Positions 56,921 to 64,000 of a stretch of 64,000 nt of DNA are shown here, piece after piece. The stretch covers positions 2,063,501-2,127,500 of the forward strand of contig JACGZH010000003.1 in the NCBI GenBank assembly GCA_014706385.1. The letters run 5' to 3'. This DNA is from Phaffia rhodozyma (taxonomy: Eukaryota > Basidiomycota > Tremellomycetes > Cystofilobasidiales > Mrakiaceae). The notes under the pieces are model-generated. The model was given only the letters and a program-made list of their open reading frames with translations, did not search any database and was not told the DNA's origin. The stretch's first letter is position 1. Each line of letters begins with the position of its first letter. A program made the position numbers and the translations under genes.

Positions 56921-59524
56921 ATGAGATACCCGAAACGTCCAAGTTTCGCATTTGTCGCGACATCGTTCGTTTTGTGGTCGTCCTTCGTTCAGGCGGCCGA
57001 CTCATCAGACTCGTCACCTTGTCTCTCCAAAGGAGACGAAAACACAATCAACAGGCTCTTCAGTGATGGTCTGTCTATCCCTTTTTATTCTATCCTTCTT
57101 TCCTCTCTTCATTGCTCTTGATGTGGAGAGACAGCTGGACTTGATTCTTTCTTTTCAAAGAATTCTATCCGAGAGCGTGAGAGCTACAAGGAGCTGATTC
57201 GTCGCTCTTGTTTCGGTCTCTCTTCTGTTATGATTTATCACCTTCCTATCGCCGACCCAAAAACCATAGGTGGACCTTCGACCAAAGTTCAACTCTGTCG
57301 AGACTCGACATTCAACATCGCAGGACCTATCCATTTCACGGCTAGAGATCAAGAACTTAGTACACAGGGTTACCCAAACGATGGATCGAGAGCTCAACTC
57401 ATCATCACAGGAGACGCGGTCACTGCTGTTCAGTGCGTAAGATATCATTCTTGCCTTTAGATCGTCTTGATTCAGACACTCCTGACGCGACTTCGCTAAC
57501 TCGGCCACTGCCCGAAATTTATGTGCTATATCTCTGTGTCAAAAAACTACAGAGGTGACTGTCGGCGCTGTGCTCGAGTAGCGATCTTGAACATCCGAAT
57601 TGACGGCCGTCGACGAGATTTAGGTCGAGCCACTCCGGATCACAAAGGGGGTCCCCTGATTGTGTTAGGAAACAACGAAGGCCAAAGGGTGGAGAGATGT
57701 TCACTCATGGATCCGAGAGGTTGGGCTGCTGTTCATATCAGAGAAGGAGACAATTTGGGATGCGTAGGCGCTATAATCGAATGGAACGAGATTGTGAGTC
57801 TAGTCGGAAGTAGAAATGATTTCATTCCCTGACGTTCCAAGTTGACTTTGCTCACGGTATGCTGATACATAGGGACCGGTGGGAGAAGAATGGATAGAGG
57901 AGTTGGACGGACCAGATCCAGAGATGAGTCCTTTGGGTAGACCTCTAGGTGATGGAGTCAGTCTGAGTTGTAAGGACAGTATAGTTTCGAATAATGTGAG
58001 TAATCGTGTAGCACATCAGGCTCCCATGGGTCTACATTTGGGTTTTATTGACGCTCTAATTCATCCCCTGGTTCCAACCCATAGGTCTTTACTGACACTT
58101 CGGATGCTGCCGTTGTAATCTTCGGTTCCCCCGGATCGACCATCTCCCACAATACTGTTCTCGCAAAATCCTCTACCCAAATGGGAGGAATCCTTATGGT
58201 CGACTACGGACCATGGGAAGGCGCCTATACTTCAACCGTTGTCTCGCACAACACCATCAACGCCCTTGGATCTCTAATCAGAGTGGCCATTGGTGTGGGT
58301 ACTCCTGTTTGGTCTGACGATTTCGATACTACTTTCAGAGACGGAACGGTGATCGATAATGTCATCAAAGGATACTGGATGGGTTATGGTATTGTCGTCG
58401 CCGGAGTCAGCAACTTTACAGTGATGGACAATCTGAGTACTGCTAGGCACTCTGGGCTTAGGGGAAGTAAGTGTCCGACGGAACCAGTAGAGAACAGTCC
58501 ACCGGTGCCGTTTGTTTATAACACGACCAGTGCGAGCGGCGAATTCCAGGAAGACTTTGTCAATGGAGCAATTCAATATGGTTTGTTCCGAATTCCTTTT
58601 CCTCACCTTCCTATTGAGTGGTCCTGTTGCTGATGACTTTTCTTCCTAATTGGGGTCTTCAGTCGTATGTATTGAATCCGAGTCTGATCTGGATGATTTG
58701 ATGCGTCCAGTCGAGACATTTCCTGAGCCAGAACCCGAGGTTTGTGTTTCCATCTATTTCTCATGTAGGTCTGTACACGACCTTCTGATCGGCTCTTGCG
58801 TGCGTCTACCTTGATTTGCATCTGTCGTAGTTTGAAGAGATCGAACCTCGAGAACCATCTGTTCTAGATACGATATTAGATCATTCCAAACAACGCGTTG
58901 TCGAAGCGATTGAAGAAGTCCACGAACAGATTCAGACATTACGTACGATGAAGGAGGGCTGGGATAGCATATTGGCAGGGAAAGCAAACTGGGATCTGAA
59001 CACCGGCATGCTCCTCACGTCATTATCTGGGCTTTCGACAAGAGTCGCCAACTTGGAATCAGAGAGGAAGCATCTGAGGACGGTAATTGACGACTTTCGG
59101 GACGAGCTGGACGCTCTGGGAATCAATATGGATCATCTCGAGGTATGTTTCTCCGTGGTTTTGTTTCTTACCCTTCCCTTCTCTTTCCCAAGTGTTGATA
59201 TCTGTATGTGGCAATTCCGCGCTCTTTCCTCGGTGCATTCGGGTATAGAATCGAGAAAACGACATGCTTAACGAGATCTTTACTATCGTCCGAGCCTCTA
59301 AACCTCTTTCTCTTTCGCCTCCTTCCAATCGTGATCAAACCCAAGAACAAGTTGGTCGATCGTCGATAAGTCAGTCAGGTCAAACAACTGACATTCCAAA
59401 ATCCAACCCATCAACCACTTGGCTTCAACTGGGTCTTCTGGGCCTCTTACAAGGGGTCTTGATTCTCTTTTACATCTTTGGAGTTAAATGGAGGAGACAA
59501 GCTAGAAGTATGAAGACTGTTTAA
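56921..59524 (+). CDS. Type I membrane protein with a right-handed beta-helix (pectate-lyase-fold) ectodomain
   Basis: A signal peptide (PSFAFVATSFVLWSSFVQA) is followed by SSPCLSKGDENTINRLFSDG. A long ectodomain has the periodic short-strand pattern of parallel beta-helix repeats: LNIRIDGRRRDLG, PLIVLGNNEGQRVERCSLMD, DSIVSNNVFTDTSDAAVVIF, GSTISHNTVLA, GILMVDYGPWEGAY, STVVSHNTINAL, GTVIDNVIKGYWMGYGIVVA and FTVMDNLSTARHSGL. A membrane-proximal coiled-coil part (VVEAIEEVHEQIQTLRTMKE, ESERKHLRTVIDDFRDELDA) leads to one C-terminal membrane helix (LGLLGLLQGVLILFYIFGV) and a basic cytosolic end KWRRQARSMKTV. TAA is at 59522-59524. About eight introns are inferred. Wall or matrix polysaccharide binding or processing is plausible but unproven; I see no clear catalytic residues. 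Confidence 0.8.
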
Positions 59525-59771
59525 GGGGTTGGCTGTCCATGTTTTCTCTTCTTTTCTTCCTTTCCTTCTCGGTCTTGGGTGCTTGGTTCAGTTTCTTCAT
59601 CTTTTCCGATCTTAGAGTTCAAAACCTCATTTATTCACATCGAAAACAAATCCATATGTTCTTATCAAGAACTCTTTACTACCTTCTCACCCTCCGCATA
59701 TTCTCCTTACAAACATACTTTGATTCACATACATATAACGGATACTTAACGTTTTCCAAACGGATTTCCTC
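59525..59771. other. Convergent 3' intergenic spacer
   Basis: This is a T-rich spacer between the beta-helix gene and the CorA-like gene, with TTCACATACATATAACGG near 59725-59742. No gene is recognised. Confidence 0.45.
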
Positions 59772-62700
59772 TTATCGTCGCGTTCCGCTGCTCCTACTAC
59801 TCGAGGTTTTGCTTCGTTTGAGACCTTTGATAATCTTGTGGTGTTTCTGTTAGACATTTCGAAAGGTGTGATAAATTATGTGAATGGTTAGACACACTTG
59901 TTGACATTGGGAAGAGTTCATAAGACAAGGAGAGGAAGTAGGAACTAACGTATCGCTCCAATCTGTGCAGACCTCTTCGACTCCATCCAAGGACCGTCTG
60001 GACGAACAATATGAAGAGAGATGAAATGAGTTGATGCTGATGACAACGAAATTAAAATGGCAATCAAGTGAATCTTACCGATCCTGTATCACGCAAAGAA
60101 TAGATGAGTAACATATAGTTAGAATAAATATCAATCAAATCCTTTGATGGCCGAAGAAGAACGGTCATGAAAACATCGAATATCTTCAGATACTGACCGA
60201 AGTTGGCCATGAGGATACAAGCGCAAAGAACGGCGAGAAGTCTAGTGGATTAAAATACATTCAAAGCGTTGTAAGAATAGGGTGTTGTATAAAGACACGA
60301 TGAACTTGATACATACGGCCCCGTGATTTTCCAGAAGCTTATAAATCGAGAAAGTAAAAAATTCAATTTGCGCTCATGTTGAAAGACAGACAACGAAGAA
60401 GAGGAGCTGCTCACTAGCCGATGTTACCACCCGGATTTGAGCCCCAAGTGTCTTGGGAATCTCCAAACACACCGATACTATGAATGACCAGTAGAAAGAT
60501 TAGTCCTGTTGTTTGAGAATACTAGGAAGAAGATTACCTTGAAGGAAGAGGAGAGATGGCGCTTACTCGGGGAAGACAGTGAAATTCCTGAATCAGGTCC
60601 AGTTAATACGGGTGCATAAGAAACAATTAGTTGACTTTGATGCAACGAAGGATATTGAATGTAAATGACGAACATTCCAAAGTATCCAGTCTATGAAACG
60701 CCGACCGAAACAACAGCGACATGAAGAAGAAAGTGGTCAATTTAAGAGACATCGTGACATGACGGAGCATTCTTACCAAGAAACCCTACAAAACCAAGAG
60801 CCAGAACATGGTTAGCTTTAAATTTAATTTTTATGACACAGGAGCGGTTCACAAGTGAGGTGTGCTTACCAGAGGTAGGAAGATAATTGAGATGAATGTG
60901 AGCCACTAGTAACCGAACATCATAAGGGAAGCAAATTGTCCAGTGAATAAACGATCATTCGTGATGAACAAAACAGAAGTAAGCAGGGAACTGACTTTCA
61001 TGGACTCGTTACTACATTGGTGTCCGGTTCGAAGTCAAATAACAACTCTAAGTAACAGCAAACGATGACCAACCGCATGCTCAACATACCTTGAAAACGA
61101 CATAGTGTCTAGATAATGGCGAAATCATGTCAGGTGAAGTCACGCATGGACAGATAAGCATCATGGGCATATTGAAGGACGAACTGAAGATGAAGTCAAC
61201 TATGCTGGTTGCCATATTGGAGAACATTTCCAGTGAGGATAGGACCGAATCTTAGAGCGCAACCGATAAGAAGTAGATCAGTCTCCGAATTGTGTTGCAA
61301 TATGGGGGATGTGATAAACCGACCTATGTGATCTGTATTAGTGAGTCGAGCCAAATCATGATGTCAGTCAGTCTTGTTCGTTCCATCTCATGAGAACAGA
61401 CAAATGAGATCTTTGATTGACCATTTACATCAGCCAGATAGATATTTGCCTCTCGGGAAATGTACCCCGCGACTCTAGAGCTTTCATTCCCATAACCTCC
61501 TACCAAACGAGCTACCCTTGTTCGTTCTCGATCGTCTTGTCTGAGAGAGACGATGAGATTTTGTAGCGGAGCGAGAGTTCGCTTCAGCCTAAGGATGGGT
61601 AAGAGAATTCATAGATCAGTGTGAGTCAGTCGGTGTGACACAAGAGAAATTAGAGAATGAGATGCATGAAGTCGTACATCAGGAGTTGACCGGAGAGAAC
61701 GTGTACTGTGTGAAGGACCCTTTAACCATCAGCACATTGTATCATATCTGCCAGAGAGAATAGAGGAGAGGTATAAGAGCTACGCACGATGCCTAACGGC
61801 AGTGATATCCGGGTTCACGAGAGCTCTACCCTCGAGAATATCTAATTCACGTCTGAATTCTTCGGCTATCTATTAGAACCAAAGTTGACCGACAATAAAT
61901 CTCATCTCAGCACTAGGTGATCTATGGCCATTGGTTATAGAGATGAAATGGAATTGGAACGATTCACGAACTTCAAGACATTGGTCAACGGTATTATCTA
62001 GAATTGCATGCAACAGCATCGAACAGTCTTCTGTTGTCCGAAGTAGAGTTCCAGGCGTGTGGATCCTCTTCGCGATAGATGCGTTGATGGTTGCGCCCGA
62101 ATGGGTGTAGACCGAGATGAGCGTGCCTGTTTATCAGAAGCCTCAGATAAAACGAAACCCAGACGTCTGGAACGATGAAAGAAAAAAAGAAGTCCTGATC
62201 CTTACCATGTGGGAGAAGAAAAGTGCTGAGTTGTTGTTTATGTATCTGAACTCGATAATGCTCGGTCAGATGATGGACAACTGCTCTTGCTGCCATTTGC
62301 TTTAGAAGTATGATAAGACAAGAAAGAGAAAAGAATGTAAGATGAGAAACTAGTGTACATCTGTTTTTGCGCTCAATTTCCAGATGAACGTACCTCCTCC
62401 AATCTATCATCCCACTCGTTTTCTGCCTCTAACTCTTCCGCCTTGCTATCTTCCTCTGCTTCTTCCTCTTGTTCCAGCTGACCGTCGGCTTCTGCGTCAA
62501 TCATGTCGACACCATTTCTGGCCCCGCCTGATAAGAATCCTGATCGGGTTCTCTGTTTCCAATTTCGAGGAAACCCTTCAGATTCACCGAGGATAAAATC
62601 CCGAGCTTGGCGTTTCGAGGTGTTCATGTTGAACAGACGAAGCAAAGGGTCGAAGAAACTTGGATTTGGCGGATGTGACGATTGATGGAGTGAATCGTGT

Positions 62701-63995
62701 TTGCACAGCGTGTGGATCTGAAGGCGGGTAAATCTATTTTCATGACATTTATGAGATGTGAAAGGACATTGGGAGGTAGGTAACTCAGGGATGAGTATCA
62801 AAGCCTGAACCACGACCTATGACTTGAGGAAAAAAGGCGTACAATTGATCGGCGTACCAATCCACTGTGTTATTGTAGCAAAACGGACAATCGTCAGTTA
62901 ACCCAAAGATTTGACAATACCATGGTGCTCATTAAATGAGTGAAAACCTTTAGAGTGAGCATGAGCAGCGTATTTGATTGCATCTTCGAGAGCAAGTGGA
63001 CTGTCGATTGCATAGAGTGGACCAAACTATTAGCTTGACGATTGACAGACAACGAAAGGCTTCTAATGAAACTCGTAGACGTACTGAAGTTCAAACTGCA
63101 ACGCTATAGCCTAAGAGGTCATCGTTAAAGCGCGCTCACACGAGTATTAGTTTTCGGTATCCGGTACTGGAAGAAAGGCGCAAGGTTTTCAGAGTTGACA
63201 TACCTGAATGACCTTCCAGTTCAGTCCGTCGACCTGATTAGTTTTGATCAGTGTCAACGAGGTCAACGAGGAAGGAATTGGGGTTTCGGACTTCAAATGA
63301 GCTGACAGTCAGACTCACGTTGATCCACCGACCTTTAGCCCATTTTGGTCGATTGTTGAATTCTCCAGATTGAAACCACTTGATGAAATCCGGTCCTTCG
63401 AATCGTCTTTCGAGGACACGATCGATTGACCAGTCGATCACTTGAATGGCGCTTGGCCCGACCATGTTGTTGAACTCTGCTTTGGATGCATCGATCCCAG
63501 GTCTAATTCCGTGAAACCGATCAGACAACACACATGCACACAGATATATGAACGGGTGGGATGAGCAAGATGAGGTCAAAGGACCTATAGAGATACATAT
63601 GTATATAAAAGACTGACTCTGCTCCCATCGAGGACGATCCCCAGTCAAATTCAGACTCGTTGAACTCGGAAGACGAGTTGGAAGCTATAGCTCTGATAGC
63701 CTCCAATCGGTTCATCTTTGGAGTAAAGGTACGCTTGACCTTATTATCGGATGATTGACCTTGATTTCCATGCCAAAAACTCTACAGCGGTGAGTATACA
63801 AAGCTTTTCAATCGATGAATCAAAGCAATACAAAGGATGGGTTGTCGACCCGTCGAACAAACCTTGATGTGAGTTGCTAGAAGGCGCGTAATGTATCGAC
63901 TTTGCCTTGGTAATTGTTGCACCAGACTCGGGATCAATCAGAGGTGGACCTGTTGTACCCAAGGATGATGCTGTTGGACTGATATTGGACGACAT
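59772..63995 (-). CDS. CorA-like magnesium transporter
   Basis: This protein has a fungal CorA-like Mg2+ channel domain at the end of a long cytosolic region. The start ATG at 63993-63995 is 5 bases from the window edge; an upstream start cannot be excluded. The N-terminal exons read MSSNISPTASSLGTTGPPLI, MNRLEAIRAIASNSSSEFNE, IQVIDWSIDRVLERRF and DAIKYAAHAHSKGFHSFNEH. An acidic insertion follows near 62400-62520, then the helical stalk (IAEEFRRELDILEGRALVNP, VHVLSGQLLMLKRTLAPLQN, REANIYLADVHDHIDSVLSS). The pore region spliced from tiny exons is TFISIIFLPLGFLTGYFGMN, containing the GMN signature. NFTVFP and GDSQDTWGSNPGGNIGYFWK form the loop, then LLAVLCACILMANF the second membrane helix, and a basic tail ends at TAA 59772-59774. 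About twenty exons are inferred. The last two junctions are uncertain. Confidence 0.85.
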
Positions 63996-64000
63996 GGAGG

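Overview
The window is a gene-dense, intron-rich stretch of fungal nuclear DNA, most likely from a basidiomycetous yeast. Nearly every gene is broken by several introns of about 50-100 bases with GTNNGT donors. The predicted proteins are recognisably fungal (HUA1, FAF1, PAM18, MPH1, STT3, Suc_Fer/Aim32-like, DUF4211, CorA-like, HAK). Tremellomycetes, and perhaps the Phaffia/Cystofilobasidiales group, would fit the intron density and mid-range GC, but that placement is an inference. I found no mobile element, no CRISPR array, no rRNA or tRNA gene and no viral sequence. Coding models were spliced by hand from frame, splice sites and conserved motifs, so gene ends are firmer than individual internal junctions.

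Layout, left to right: NOC1/MAK21 (5' end cut off by the window, +); a sucrase/ferredoxin-like protein fused to an adrenodoxin-type [2Fe-2S] domain (-); a RHEB-type GTPase (-); the MPH1/FANCM helicase (+); a UBA/UIM protein with a degenerate ubiquitin-protease domain (-); frequenin/NCS-1 (+); a wax-synthase-type MBOAT (+); L-fuconate dehydratase (-); a DUF4211 protein (-); a mitochondrial SLC25 carrier (+); a CBS-pair protein (-); VPS28 (+); PAM18/TIM14 (+); a HUA1-like adaptor (-); STT3 (+); a HAK potassium transporter (+); quinolinate phosphoribosyltransferase (-); a FAF1-like ribosome-biogenesis protein (+); RPB12 (-); glutaminyl cyclase (+); a small BRI3-like membrane protein (+); a beta-helix type I membrane protein (+); and a CorA-like Mg2+ transporter (-, starting 5 bases inside the right edge).

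The genes do not form one pathway. They are mostly housekeeping functions: ribosome assembly, transcription, DNA repair, glycosylation, mitochondrial import, endosomal sorting, ion transport and NAD synthesis. Seven pairs are divergently transcribed from short shared promoters, and six of those seven promoters contain a CACGTG hexamer.

The observations most worth a second look are these. RPB12 can only keep its invariant C-terminus if a 2-nucleotide exon is spliced in. The CorA-like and DUF4211 genes need 9- and 12-nucleotide exons. Two unrelated iron-sulfur ferredoxin modules are fused in one protein. The ubiquitin-protease domain has lost both its Cys and His boxes. The RHEB homologue has no CaaX box. 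A 36-bp CCGG-rich inverted repeat lies next to the TATA box of L-fuconate dehydratase. The frequenin start codon lies at the end of a perfect 20-bp A/T palindrome.
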